Positions 31,346 through 40,665 of a DNA stretch of 64,000 bases are shown here, one piece after another (within the stretch, counting starts at the first letter, position 1; every line of letters begins with the position of its first letter). Position numbers and translations under genes: made by a program. This stretch comes from an uncultured Peptostreptococcaceae bacterium (GTDB taxonomy: Bacteria; Bacillota; Clostridia; Peptostreptococcales; Anaerovoracaceae). The notes under the pieces are model-generated. The model made no database searches. It had not been told where the DNA came from and saw only the letters and a list, made by a program, of their open reading frames with translations. The stretch spans positions 59,292 to 123,291 of the forward strand of contig CATJIF010000016.1 of NCBI GenBank assembly GCA_949740445.1. The letters run 5' to 3'.

Positions 31346-32776
31346 ATGAATCAGAAAAAAGGCCAGTGGGGAAGCAATTTCGGCTTTCTCATGGCAGCGA
31401 TAGGCTCTGCGGTAGGGCTTGGAAACATCTGGGGCTTTTCGTATAAGATGGGGAAGGCGGGCGGATTTGCATTCCTGCTGATCTACCTGATCATCGTCGT
31501 CTTTGTCGGATATGTGATTATGGTTTCGGAGCTGGCCCTGGGGCGCAGCGCCGGCAAAGGCGTGGTACACGCTTACCGCGCTATCGGCAAGCGCTATACG
31601 TGGATCGGCATGATGGGGGCGCTGTCGCCCTTCCTGATTTTAGCCTTTTACAGCGTGCTGGGCGGTTACTGCCTGCGCTATGCCGCGGGCAACATCGGCG
31701 ACCTTCTGGGACTTCCCTTTGGAACGGGCGGAGCCGGTGCCATGGGCGCGGAAGCGGCCAGCGCTGCCAGCAACGACTTCTTTTTCCGCTTTGTTGCAGA
31801 TCAGCCGTCGGCCATCGGCTATCACCTGCTGTTTATTGGCTTAACCATTCTCATCGTGGTGGGCGGCGTGTCGAAGGGCATCGAGTCTTTTTCCAAAGTG
31901 GCGATGCCGGCACTGTTTATCATGCTCTGCATTACCATCGTGCGCAGCGTAACGCTGCCGGGGGCTGCGGAAGGCCTGCGCTTTATGTTTCAGCCGGATT
32001 TCCGGGCCTTTCAGGGTACCGGATGGATCAGCGTGCTTGCCATTGCCGGCGGGCAGGCCTTCTTTTCGCTGTCTCTGGGCATGGGCATTATGGTAACTTA
32101 CGGCTCCTATCTCTCAAAGAACGAGAACCTGGAGCGCAGCGCCCTGATTATCCCCATCGCCGACACGGTGGTCGCCATCATGGCGGGGCTTGCCGTTATG
32201 CCGGCGGTATTTGCCCTGGGCATGGAGCCGGACTCCGGCCCCATGCTGCTGTTTGTTACGCTGCAGGCGGTCTTTTCTTCTATGGGAACCATCGGCCCGC
32301 TGTTCGGTTTTTTGTTCTATACGCTGGTGTTTATCGCGGCGATCACCTCCTCGATTTCGATTTTAGAGGCTGTCGTATCACCCTGGATGGACTGGACCGA
32401 AGAAAAATACGGTACGGAGCGGGTATCGCGTAAAAAGGCGACGCTGATCGTCGGAGGCGGGGCTCTGCTTCTGGGATGTATCGTCGCGGCGGATGGTCTG
32501 GGAACCACCGGCATCTTCCAGCCTCTGGGATTCTGCTGGCTGGACTTTTTCGACCTGCTTTCCGAGGGCTTTATGATGCCGCTGGGCTCCATGATGACTG
32601 CGGTGCTGCTGGGATGGCTGATCGGGCCAGAGCGCGTCATTAACGAGGTGGAAATCGGAAGCGAATTTCGCACCAAGCGGTTTTATATATTCTGCCTGCG
32701 CTTTGTTACTCCGTTCGTCATGCTGCTTGTCCTCATCGGACAGATCGACCAGTTCTTCCACCTGGGAATTTTCTGA
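31346..32776 (+). CDS. Neurotransmitter:sodium symporter (SNF/NSS) family transporter
   Basis: The 476-residue protein has the NSS opening WGSNFGFLMAAIGSAVGLGN, matching the unwound TM1 of LeuT that binds Na+ and substrate, followed by KMGKAGGFAFLL and about eleven further membrane spans. LeuT-fold NSS proteins in bacteria import amino acids with Na+. The position between an amidohydrolase and a second amino-acid symporter fits uptake or exchange of amino acids that feed fermentation. Substrate not deducible. Confidence 0.9.
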   Translation: MNQKKGQWGSNFGFLMAAIGSAVGLGNIWGFSYKMGKAGGFAFLLIYLIIVVFVGYVIMVSELALGRSAGKGVVHAYRAIGKRYTWIGMMGALSPFLILAFYSVLGGYCLRYAAGNIGDLLGLPFGTGGAGAMGAEAASAASNDFFFRFVADQPSAIGYHLLFIGLTILIVVGGVSKGIESFSKVAMPALFIMLCITIVRSVTLPGAAEGLRFMFQPDFRAFQGTGWISVLAIAGGQAFFSLSLGMGIMVTYGSYLSKNENLERSALIIPIADTVVAIMAGLAVMPAVFALGMEPDSGPMLLFVTLQAVFSSMGTIGPLFGFLFYTLVFIAAITSSISILEAVVSPWMDWTEEKYGTERVSRKKATLIVGGGALLLGCIVAADGLGTTGIFQPLGFCWLDFFDLLSEGFMMPLGSMMTAVLLGWLIGPERVINEVEIGSEFRTKRFYIFCLRFVTPFVMLLVLIGQIDQFFHLGIF

Positions 32777-32861
32777 TTTTTGTTCTTCTGTGCGCCCGCA
32801 GTCGATAGAATAGCTGTAAGGCCTGCGAAAGATGCGGCCGCGTTACAGGAGGACATTGATC

Positions 32862-34307
32862 ATGTGGGAAAACATCGACAGGGCCATCGCGGCCTTTGAC
32901 CGCGCTGTCTGGGGCTGGCCGCTGATTCTTTTGATTTTGGCCGTAGGCCTTCGGCTGAGCCTGCAGCTGCGGTTTGTACAGCTGCGGAGGCTGCCACACG
33001 CGCTGCGCTGCGTGTGGCGGGTAGAGGATGGTGCCGCCGGGGAAGTCAGCGGGTTCGGTGCGCTGTGCACATCGCTTTCTGCCACCATCGGCACCGGAAA
33101 TATCGTGGGTGTGGCGACAGCCATTGCCGAGGGCGGGCCGGGAGCGCTGTTCTGGCTGTGGGCAGCGGCCTTTTTAGGCATGGCCTCCAAATACGCCGAA
33201 GGCCTGCTGGCCGTAAAATACAGAACCATCGACGCCGCCGGGCACGTGCTCGGCGGCCCGTTTTATTACATAGAGAGAGGCATGGGGCGCAGGTTTTGGT
33301 GGCTTTCCGGCAGCTTTGCCCTGTTTGGAGCAGGAGCGGGGCTTTTGGGCATTGGCACCATAACGCAGGTCAGCGGCATTGCCGAGGCTTTGCGCGGCTT
33401 TTTCGACCCGCAGGGCGCGTGGCGCGTGGAGCTTCTTGGCACCTCGCATTCCGCTGTGGCAGTCTGGACGGCGCTGCTCACTGCACTTGCGGCAGGAGCT
33501 GTCATCGCAGGCGGGCTTCAGCGCATTTCCGGCGTATCGGAGCTGCTCGTTCCGCTGATGGCTTCCGGCTATCTGCTGGCAACATCGGTGATTTTGTTGA
33601 CGCACGCCTCCGATATCCCTGCTGCGATCAAAGAAATCCTCTGCGGTGCATTTGTGCCGGAAGCGGTGGCAGGGGGAGCCGCGGGAACGCTGCTGATGAC
33701 AGTGCAGAAGGGCGTGGCCCGCGGCGTTTTTTCAAACGAGGCGGGGCTTGGAAGCGCACCCATTGCCGCGGCTGCGGCAGCGACGAAAGAACCGGCCCGC
33801 CAGGGTATGATCGCGATGGCGGGGACATTCATCGATACCTTTATCGTCTGCACGATGACGGGGCTTTCCATCCTCGTAACCGGGGCGCACCGGCAGGGCC
33901 TTGCAGGGGTGGCTGTTACGGCAGAGGCTTTTCGGGAGGGCCTGCCGCTGTCCGGCCGCGCAAGCGACGGCGTGCTGACCGCCTGCCTTGTATTTTTTGC
34001 CTTTACCACCATTTTAGGCTGGAACTACTACGGCGAACGATGTGTGGAATACCTGTGCCGCTGCCACACAGGCGGCAGTGGGGCTGCAAAGGCAGCGCTG
34101 GCAGCCTACCGCGCGCTGTATGTAGCCGCCGTGGCTGTCGGCCCCTTTTTAAGCGTAAAACTGGTATGGAATATTGCCGATATTTTCAATGCGCTGATGG
34201 CTCTGCCAAACCTGATCGCTTTGGCGGCGCTGTCCGGCGCTGTCTGTGCCGAAACCCGGCGCTACGAGAGCCGGCTGTATCAAAAGCAGATTATGAAGAG
34301 TTGGTGA
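32862..34307 (+). CDS. Alanine/glycine:cation symporter (AGCS) family protein, copy 1
   Basis: The 481-residue protein carries the AGCS signatures SLSATIGTGNIVGVATAI near residue 75 and GVFSNEAGLGSAPIAAAAA near residue 290, with about eleven membrane spans. ATG 32862 lies nine bases after AGGAGG; the frame is open further upstream but crosses that site. AGCS proteins import Ala, Gly or related small amino acids with Na+ or H+. It is the last gene of the catabolic block; a second AGCS gene of different sequence lies at 61096. The hairpin/operator of the marR operon follows. Confidence 0.9.
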   Translation: MWENIDRAIAAFDRAVWGWPLILLILAVGLRLSLQLRFVQLRRLPHALRCVWRVEDGAAGEVSGFGALCTSLSATIGTGNIVGVATAIAEGGPGALFWLWAAAFLGMASKYAEGLLAVKYRTIDAAGHVLGGPFYYIERGMGRRFWWLSGSFALFGAGAGLLGIGTITQVSGIAEALRGFFDPQGAWRVELLGTSHSAVAVWTALLTALAAGAVIAGGLQRISGVSELLVPLMASGYLLATSVILLTHASDIPAAIKEILCGAFVPEAVAGGAAGTLLMTVQKGVARGVFSNEAGLGSAPIAAAAAATKEPARQGMIAMAGTFIDTFIVCTMTGLSILVTGAHRQGLAGVAVTAEAFREGLPLSGRASDGVLTACLVFFAFTTILGWNYYGERCVEYLCRCHTGGSGAAKAALAAYRALYVAAVAVGPFLSVKLVWNIADIFNALMALPNLIALAALSGAVCAETRRYESRLYQKQIMKSW

Positions 34308-34313
34308 AGCTGG

Positions 34314-34342
34314 TTGACAGAGAGAAAAATATAAGATACTAT
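34314..34342 (+). promoter_or_regulatory. Promoter of the marR-ABC exporter operon
   Basis: TTGACA at 34314-34319 is followed after 17 bases by TACTAT at 34337-34342. It starts a few bases after the AGCS stop codon. Confidence 0.6.
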
Positions 34343-34377
34343 TTAGTAAGTCGATTAACAGTTAGTCGGCTTACTAA
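34343..34377. promoter_or_regulatory. Palindromic operator (and possible terminator) upstream of marR
   Basis: TTAGTAAGTCGA (34343-34354) and TCGGCTTACTAA (34366-34377) form an inverted repeat with one G-T pair, located between the -10 element and the marR start. Two related half sites also read as direct repeats, GTAAGTCGATTAAC and GTTAGTCGGCTTAC. Because a T run follows (34378-34383), the same sequence could end transcription from the symporter gene. Confidence 0.6.
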
Positions 34378-34394
34378 TTTTTTGGGTGAATGCC

Positions 34395-34892
34395 ATGGAT
34401 AAAATACAAGAATATTTGCTTTTAGACGGACAACTGCATATGCTTTTATTTCGTTGCCGCTTTCGCATGGTCGGCAAAGAGCAAATACATCCGGGACAGA
34501 TGGGGATTGTAATTACGCTGGCGCAGCAGGGAGGTTGCAACCAGAGAGCTTTGGCGAAGGCGCTGCGGTGCAGCGCAGCTACCATCGCCGTGTCGGTGAA
34601 ACGGCTTGAAAAATCCGGCTATGTAAAAAAGGCGGCAGATCCCGACGACCTGCGCAGCACGAGAATTCTGCTGACAGAGCGGGGAGAGGAGCTGGCAGAA
34701 AGGAGCCTGCGGTGTGCCGAACAGGTAGCGGCCATGCAGCTGCAGGGCTTTGCGCCGGAAGAACTGGCGCAGCTTCTGAGTTTTCAGCACCGGATTCGAA
34801 AGAATATGGAGGACTATCTAAAAAAGAACAGCGAAGAAAGAGACGATTTATCCGAAAAGGCAACGGGAGAAAAGGGGGAGTGTACTTCGTGA
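34395..34892 (+). CDS. MarR family transcriptional regulator
   Basis: The 165-residue protein has a MarR winged helix: the recognition region NQRALAKALRCSAATIAVSVK, then the wing DPDDLRSTRILLTERG, bounded by N- and C-terminal dimerisation helices. GGGTG at 34384-34388 serves ATG 34395. It overlaps the ABC transporter gene by four bases (GTGA), and the palindrome immediately upstream suggests that it represses its own operon, as MarR proteins paired with drug exporters generally do. The inducing compound is unknown. Confidence 0.9.
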   Translation: MDKIQEYLLLDGQLHMLLFRCRFRMVGKEQIHPGQMGIVITLAQQGGCNQRALAKALRCSAATIAVSVKRLEKSGYVKKAADPDDLRSTRILLTERGEELAERSLRCAEQVAAMQLQGFAPEELAQLLSFQHRIRKNMEDYLKKNSEERDDLSEKATGEKGECTS

Positions 34893-36628
34893 AACAAATG
34901 TATTCGTATCTAAAGCCGTATCTGGGCGCCGTAGTGCTGGCTGTGACCTGCATGCTGGTCGATGTTCTTTCAGAAATATTGCAACCCGTGCTGATGGCGC
35001 GCATCGTCGGAAAGGGCATAGAAGAGGGCGATATGCGGCTGATTGCCACAACCGGGCTGATGATGGTGGGGGTAGCTGTAGTCTGCATCGCGGCAGGGAT
35101 GGCCAATTCCCGCTTCAGCGCCATGGCGGGCACGGGGTTTTCCGCCAACCTGCGGCGGGCGCTCTTCGATAAGGTGCAGGAATTTTCGTTTAAGAACATC
35201 GACGCTTTTTCCACCGCATCGTTGACTACGCGGCTGACAAACGATGTTACCATGCTGCAAAATATCTGCGTCATGGGCATGCGGCTTCTGATCCGGGCGC
35301 CGCTGATGCTGGTATTTTCCGTGGGGATGGCCATCCGCATGAGCCCGTCGCTTTCCTGGGTGCTGGCAGTGGTAACGCCGGTGCTTCTGATAACGGTAGG
35401 CTTTATCGTCCGGCAGGGGATGCCACGCTTCGAACAGATGCAAAAGGGTATCGACCGGGTGAATCAGACAGTGCAGGAAAACGTAACAAATGTCCGCGTG
35501 GTAAAATCCTTTGTGCAGGAAGAATTTGAAAAAGAGAAATTTGCCCAGGCCAACGACAACCTGATGCAGCGATCGCTTTCCGCCATGAATTTGGTGATTT
35601 TCACAATGCCGGTGATGATGCTTCTGATCAACGGTTCCATCATCGCCGTCCTCTCTATCGGCGGCCGGAAAATCATCGCCGGGGAACTGGATGTAGCTAC
35701 GATGACAGCCTTTATCAACTACATTTTTATGATTTTAATGTCGCTGATGATGGTTTCGATGCTGTTTATTATGCTGTCCAGGGCCAGCGCGTCGTACGTT
35801 AGAATTAAAGAGGTATTGATGGCAGAGGTAGATCTGAAGGAAGCGCCAGCCGAAAACCAGGTGGCCGGCCACACCATCCGCGGGCAGGTAAGCTTCGAGC
35901 AGGTGAGCTTCCGCTATAACGACAGTCCGGACGGCGATGATGTACTGTCCAACATTACCTTTACGGCGCAGCCCGGGCAGGTAATCGCGATCATCGGTGG
36001 CACCGGCGCGGGGAAAAGCTCGCTGATTCAGCTGATTCCCCGCTTGTACGATGCGACCGGCGGCAGCGTAGCCATCGACGGCATCGACGTGCGCGACTAT
36101 CCGCTGCAGGAGCTGCGCTCGCAGATCGGCATGGTGCTGCAAAAAAATACTCTGTTTTCCGGAACCATCAAGGACAATCTGCGCTGGGGCAGGGAGGATG
36201 CCACAGACGAAGAAATCCGCCAGGCAGCGGAGGCGGCCTGTGCTGCCGATTTTATCGAAAGCTTTCCCGACGGGTACGATACCTGGATCGACCAGGGCGG
36301 CGTCAACGTATCGGGCGGGCAGAAACAGCGGCTGTGCATCGCCAGGGCCATGCTGAAGAAGCCGCCGATTCTCATTTTGGACGACAGCACCAGCGCCGTG
36401 GATACGGCGACGGAAAGCCGCATACGTCGAGCCTTTCACACAGTGCTTGCCGATACGACGACCTTTATCATCGCACAGCGCATCAGCTCTGTGCAAGAGG
36501 CGGATCTGATTCTCGTGTTGGACGACGGGCGGATTGCAGGCATGGGGACCCATCAGCAGCTGCTGAAAGAGAACCGGGAGTACAGAGAAATTTACGAATC
36601 GCAGATGGGAAAGGAGGCGGAGGCATAA
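34889..36628 (+). CDS. ABC exporter half (TMD-NBD), degenerate-site subunit
   Basis: The 579-residue protein starts with GTG 34889, overlapping marR, behind GGGGGAG. It has an exporter-type six-helix membrane domain (residues 1-320) and an ATPase domain: Walker A GGTGAGKSS near 371, signature VSGGQKQR near 474, Walker B ILILDDSTSAVD near 494 and switch loop IIAQRISS near 527. The catalytic Glu is Asp and the switch His is Gln, so the ATP site built from these residues is degenerate, exactly as in heterodimeric exporters of the TM287/288 or BmrCD type. Partner is the next gene. Likely exports drugs or peptides. Confidence 0.92.
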   Translation: MKQMYSYLKPYLGAVVLAVTCMLVDVLSEILQPVLMARIVGKGIEEGDMRLIATTGLMMVGVAVVCIAAGMANSRFSAMAGTGFSANLRRALFDKVQEFSFKNIDAFSTASLTTRLTNDVTMLQNICVMGMRLLIRAPLMLVFSVGMAIRMSPSLSWVLAVVTPVLLITVGFIVRQGMPRFEQMQKGIDRVNQTVQENVTNVRVVKSFVQEEFEKEKFAQANDNLMQRSLSAMNLVIFTMPVMMLLINGSIIAVLSIGGRKIIAGELDVATMTAFINYIFMILMSLMMVSMLFIMLSRASASYVRIKEVLMAEVDLKEAPAENQVAGHTIRGQVSFEQVSFRYNDSPDGDDVLSNITFTAQPGQVIAIIGGTGAGKSSLIQLIPRLYDATGGSVAIDGIDVRDYPLQELRSQIGMVLQKNTLFSGTIKDNLRWGREDATDEEIRQAAEAACAADFIESFPDGYDTWIDQGGVNVSGGQKQRLCIARAMLKKPPILILDDSTSAVDTATESRIRRAFHTVLADTTTFIIAQRISSVQEADLILVLDDGRIAGMGTHQQLLKENREYREIYESQMGKEAEA

Positions 36629-38553
36629 TGACGCAGACAAGAGAGGAAAAAGGAGGCCGGCACGGCGGGCACAGGGGACCGGGCGGTGCGGCGATGATGG
36701 TGGAAAAGCCGCAGAGCATACGGCGCAGCCTGACTTTTTTGTGGAAGTATCTGCAGCACCGAAAAGGCCTCTTAGCGCTGGCCTTTGCCATGGTTTTGCT
36801 CAATACGGGGGCATCTTTGGCCGGAACCAACTATCTGCAGCCGATCATAGATAACTTTTTAGACCCTGCGACAGCCGCCGCCGGAGCAGCGGCCAGGCTT
36901 TCCGGCCTTGCCCGCGGCGTGGCGGTGCTTTCCTGCATCTACCTGGTTTCCGTAGTGGCATCGTATTTGCAAAGCCGCCTGATGGTGAGGGTATCGCAAA
37001 CGACCATCAACCAGGTGAGGCGGGATTTATTCAACCACCTGCAGGGGCTTTCCGTGCGGTATTTCGACAGCCGCACCACCGGCGATGTGATGAGCCGGTT
37101 TACCAACGATGTAGATACGCTCAACGAGGCGCTGCAAAACGGCCTGACGACGCTGTTTTCCAGCTCCATTACCGTAGCGGGGATTTTCGGGTTGATGCTG
37201 TGGAGAAGCCCGCTGCTTACGGTTTTGGCGCTGTGTTCCGTTCCGCTGACGCTTCTTGCGACAAAGAATGTAATGAAGCTGTCGCGCAATTATTTTCAGG
37301 AGCAGCAGCGTTGCCTGGGCGAGGTCAACGGTTATATCGAAGAGATTATGAGCGGGCAGAAGGTGGTAAAGACCTTCTGCTACGAGGACCGCGCCAGGCA
37401 GGAGTTCTACCGCAGAAACGAAGCGCTGAAGACCGCGGCACAGACGGCCCAGGGATATGCGGGCATGATGATGCCGCTGGCGAGGAATATCAACAACGTA
37501 GCCTATGCGGTCATCGCTGCGGTGGGCGGCCTTTTAACGATATTCGGCAGCATGACCGTGGGCAGCCTGGTGGTATTTTTACAATTGGTACAGAGTTTCG
37601 GCCGGCCCTTAAACGAGCTGTCCAATCAGTACAATGCCGTGGTAACGGCGCTGGCCGGAACAGAGCGCATCTGCGACGTGATGGAACAGAGACCGGAAAC
37701 CGAAGAAGAAAAACGCCGGGCATCCGAGCCGGAAATTGTGCGGGAAGGCGGCCTCTACAGCCTGGCCTCCGACGGGCGCGGACAGTTCTTCTGGCAGAAT
37801 GCGACGGAGCGCAGGCCGGTGCGCGGCGACGTGCGCTTTGATCAGGTCGCGTTCGGCTACGATAAAAACAAGCGGATTTTAGACGGGATTTCGCTCTTTG
37901 CCAAGCCGGGGCAAAAAATAGCCTTTGTGGGTTCGACCGGCGCGGGCAAGACGACGGTCATCAACCTGCTGACCGGATTTTATGAAATCGACAGCGGCTC
38001 CATCACCATCGACGGCATCGACATTTCGCGCATCCGCAGGGAAGAGCTGAGGAATGCCATGTCCGTGGTATTGCAGGATACTCACCTCTTTACGGGCAGC
38101 ATCCGCGATAATATCCGCTACGGGCGGCCGGAAGCTACCGACAGCGAAGTGGAGCAGGCAGCCAGGCTTGCCAGCGCTGACGGCTTTATTCGAAGACTTC
38201 CCCAGGGCTACGATACCATCATCGAAGGCGATGGCGGCAATCTCAGCCAGGGGCAGCGCCAGCTTTTGAATATCGCCAGGGCAGCCTTGGCCGATGCGCC
38301 GATTCTGATTCTGGACGAAGCCACGAGCTCTGTCGATACCAGGACCGAACGCCACATCGAGCGGGGGCTGGATCGCCTGATGGAGGGGAGGACGACTTTT
38401 GTGATCGCTCACCGCCTTTCCACAGTGCGCAATTCCCAGGCGATTCTGGTTATGGAGCAGGGCCGGATTATCGAGCGGGGTACGCACGAAGACCTGCTTG
38501 CGCTAAAGGGACGCTACTACCAGCTTTCGACCGGAGCGGTGGAGCTGGACTGA
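36628..38553 (+). CDS. ABC exporter half (TMD-NBD), canonical-site subunit
   Basis: The 641-residue protein overlaps the previous gene by one base (TAATG). After a glycine/histidine-containing N-terminal tail (GRHGGHRGPGG) come six membrane helices, then Walker A GSTGAGKTT near 435, signature LSQGQRQ near 541, Walker B ILILDEATSSVD near 559 with intact Glu, and IAHRLST near 592 with intact His. It thus provides the catalytically competent residues of the heterodimer. An insertion of about 40 residues (REGGLYSLASDGRGQFFWQN region) separates the membrane and ATPase domains. A long hairpin follows. Confidence 0.92.
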   Translation: MTQTREEKGGRHGGHRGPGGAAMMVEKPQSIRRSLTFLWKYLQHRKGLLALAFAMVLLNTGASLAGTNYLQPIIDNFLDPATAAAGAAARLSGLARGVAVLSCIYLVSVVASYLQSRLMVRVSQTTINQVRRDLFNHLQGLSVRYFDSRTTGDVMSRFTNDVDTLNEALQNGLTTLFSSSITVAGIFGLMLWRSPLLTVLALCSVPLTLLATKNVMKLSRNYFQEQQRCLGEVNGYIEEIMSGQKVVKTFCYEDRARQEFYRRNEALKTAAQTAQGYAGMMMPLARNINNVAYAVIAAVGGLLTIFGSMTVGSLVVFLQLVQSFGRPLNELSNQYNAVVTALAGTERICDVMEQRPETEEEKRRASEPEIVREGGLYSLASDGRGQFFWQNATERRPVRGDVRFDQVAFGYDKNKRILDGISLFAKPGQKIAFVGSTGAGKTTVINLLTGFYEIDSGSITIDGIDISRIRREELRNAMSVVLQDTHLFTGSIRDNIRYGRPEATDSEVEQAARLASADGFIRRLPQGYDTIIEGDGGNLSQGQRQLLNIARAALADAPILILDEATSSVDTRTERHIERGLDRLMEGRTTFVIAHRLSTVRNSQAILVMEQGRIIERGTHEDLLALKGRYYQLSTGAVELD

Positions 38554-38567
38554 TAAAACGACAGGCA

Positions 38568-38634
38568 GACAGGCCCTGTCCGGGGCATGCGGAATATCCT
38601 TCCGCTACCCGGGCAGGGCCTGTCTTTCGTGTTT
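38568..38634. terminator. Long-stem terminator between the exporter operon and the convergent peptide importer operon
   Basis: Seventeen bases (38568-38584) pair with 38607-38624, including GACAGGCCCTG/CAGGGCCTGTC, and are followed by a T-rich segment. The symmetry allows function for both converging operons. Confidence 0.75.
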
Positions 38635-38682
38635 ATAAGAAAAGGAGTGAGTTTCTCAAAATTTACATCGCTGAGTGCGCTG

Positions 38683-39660
38683 CTATACCAGATGGCAGGC
38701 GACAAAGCGGTTCGGTTCGACCTCTTTCAGTTCCGGCGCTTCGGCGGCACACCGCTCTGTGGCCAGCGGGCATCGGGTTCTGAAATAGCATCCGCTGGGC
38801 GGATTGACCGGGCTGGGAATTTCGCCGGTCAGCATGTCCTTGGCTCCCTTGCGCTTTTCCGGGTCGGGCAGGGGAACTGCCTCTAACAGGAATTTCGTGT
38901 AAGGATGCATGGGACTGGCGTAGATTTCCCGGGTAATCCCTAACTCGCAGATTTTTCCGAGAAACATAACGCACACGCGGTCGGAGAGGTATCGGACTAC
39001 GGACAGGTCGTGAGAGATAAAGATATACGTCAGGTTTCTCTCGGCCTGCAGATCGCCCAGAAGATTTAAGATCTGAGACTGAATAGATACATCCAGGGCA
39101 GATACGGGCTCGTCGCAGACGATCAAGCGGGGATTGAGAGCCAGCGCCCGGGCGATGCTGACGCGCTGCCTCTGGCCGCCGGAAAACTGGTGGGGATATC
39201 TGTACATAAATTCCGGACGGATGCCGCATTTGCGCAGCAGGTCCTCTACGATGGCGGTTTCTTCTTCCTTGCTTGCTGCCATTTTGTGCGTTACCAGCGG
39301 TTCTGCCACCACATCGCGGATTTTCAACCGCGGGTTAAGCGATGCATAGGGGTCCTGAAAGATCATCTGCATCTGCTTGCGCAGGTTGCGCATGTCTTCT
39401 TCCTTCTGCGCATTCAGATTCTGCCCGTCGAAAATGACATCGCCGCGGGTGGGTTTGAGAAGGTGGAGAAGCAGACGGCCCAGAGTGGATTTGCCGCAGC
39501 CGGATTCGCCGACCACACCTAAGGTTTCGCCCTCGTAGACCTGCAGATTGACATCGGTAACGGCATGGACGATGCCCTTGCTCTTTCCCCAGGAGCTGGA
39601 TACGGTCGCAAACTCCTTTGTCAGGTTTTTTGCTTCGATCAAAACTTTTTTATTTTCCAC
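38683..39660 (-). CDS. Peptide ABC importer ATPase, OppF/DppF type
   Basis: The 325-residue protein has Walker [11 protein letters not shown]-loop [13 protein letters not shown], signature SGGQRQR and Walker [13 protein letters not shown], then the C-terminal oligopeptide-transporter extension with [12 protein letters not shown] and further cysteines, which in some homologues bind an iron-sulfur cluster. It is the last gene of the importer operon and overlaps the OppD-type gene by 11 bases. It would power uptake of di- or oligopeptides together with OppD. Confidence 0.93.
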   Translation of the reverse strand: MENKKVLIEAKNLTKEFATVSSSWGKSKGIVHAVTDVNLQVYEGETLGVVGESGCGKSTLGRLLLHLLKPTRGDVIFDGQNLNAQKEEDMRNLRKQMQMIFQDPYASLNPRLKIRDVVAEPLVTHKMAASKEEETAIVEDLLRKCGIRPEFMYRYPHQFSGGQRQRVSIARALALNPRLIVCDEPVSALDVSIQSQILNLLGDLQAERNLTYIFISHDLSVVRYLSDRVCVMFLGKICELGITREIYASPMHPYTKFLLEAVPLPDPEKRKGAKDMLTGEIPSPVNPPSGCYFRTRCPLATERCAAEAPELKEVEPNRFVACHLV

Positions 39661-40648
39661 TGTTCATTACCTCTTTGTTATACAAGAAGCATCTGACTTT
39701 GTGGCCGTCCTCTGTTTCGTAGAGGTCGGGCTGATACATGGTGCAGATCTTCATTGCTTTATCGCAGCGCGGACAGAAACGGCAGCCTTGCGGCAGGTGG
39801 AGCAGGTTGGGAACCAGGCCCTTGATGGTATAGAGGTGCTCCTTGCTTTCTGTCATCTTTGGAATGGAGTTCATGAGGCCGTAGGTGTACGGATGCATCG
39901 GGTGCTTAAACAGCTCCCGCACAGGGGCTTCCTCCATGATTTTGCCGGCGTACATCACGTAGACATAATCGCAGGATTCGGCTACGACGCCCAGGTTGTG
40001 GGTAATCATTACAATGGCGGTGCCCTGTTCCTTCTGCAGCTGGTTCATCAGGTAGAGAATCTGCGCTTCGATGGTAACATCGAGCGCCGTGGTCGGTTCG
40101 TCGGCGATCATCAGCTGAGGGTTGCACACCATGGCCATGCCGATCATAACGCGCTGCCTGAGGCCGCCGGACAGCTGGTGCGGAAAGACGGAATAGCGTT
40201 TTTCCGGCTCGGGGATGCCGACCTTGCGGAAGATGTCGATGGCTCTTTGCTTGGCTTCCTCCTTCGACACGTTTTTTTCGTGGGTCAAAATCGCTTCGGA
40301 CACCTGGTTGCCGATGGTATAGACGGGGTTGAGGGAGGTCATGGGTTCCTGGAAGATCATGGAGACCTTGTTGCCCCGGATGTCGTCCATCTCCCTTTTT
40401 GTCTTTTTCAGCAAATCCTCTCCGTCCAGAAGGATTTCTCCTTCCACCACGCGGCCGGGATATTTCAGAAGCTGCATGACGGACATGGCGGTCATGCTCT
40501 TACCGCAGCCGGACTCCCCGACCAGTCCTACGGCTTCGCCTTTTTTTACGGTAACATCCACACCATCCACGGCGGGAACTATGCCTTTGGAGGTGAAAAA
40601 CTGGGTTTTTAATCCCTTGATCTGGAATATTGTATCGCTACTGCTCAT
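39650..40648 (-). CDS. Peptide ABC importer ATPase, OppD/DppD type
   Basis: The 332-residue protein has Walker [11 protein letters not shown]-loop SMIFQEPMTSLNP, signature LSGGLRQRV and Walker B LMIADEPTTALD, with the C-terminal GCRFCPRCDKAM cysteine region of the OppD/DppD family. It overlaps the downstream OppF-type gene and lies 17 bases from the upstream permease gene. In the complex it pairs with OppF under the two permeases. Confidence 0.93.
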   Translation of the reverse strand: MSSSDTIFQIKGLKTQFFTSKGIVPAVDGVDVTVKKGEAVGLVGESGCGKSMTAMSVMQLLKYPGRVVEGEILLDGEDLLKKTKREMDDIRGNKVSMIFQEPMTSLNPVYTIGNQVSEAILTHEKNVSKEEAKQRAIDIFRKVGIPEPEKRYSVFPHQLSGGLRQRVMIGMAMVCNPQLMIADEPTTALDVTIEAQILYLMNQLQKEQGTAIVMITHNLGVVAESCDYVYVMYAGKIMEEAPVRELFKHPMHPYTYGLMNSIPKMTESKEHLYTIKGLVPNLLHLPQGCRFCPRCDKAMKICTMYQPDLYETEDGHKVRCFLYNKEVMNSGK

Positions 40649-40665
40649 AATTTCACCGCCTTATC

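Noticed and set aside
34343..34383. Pure intrinsic terminator for the AGCS gene
   Set aside because: The hairpin does have a T run, but it lies downstream of a TTGACA promoter and between that promoter and marR, so an operator role is preferred; both may apply.
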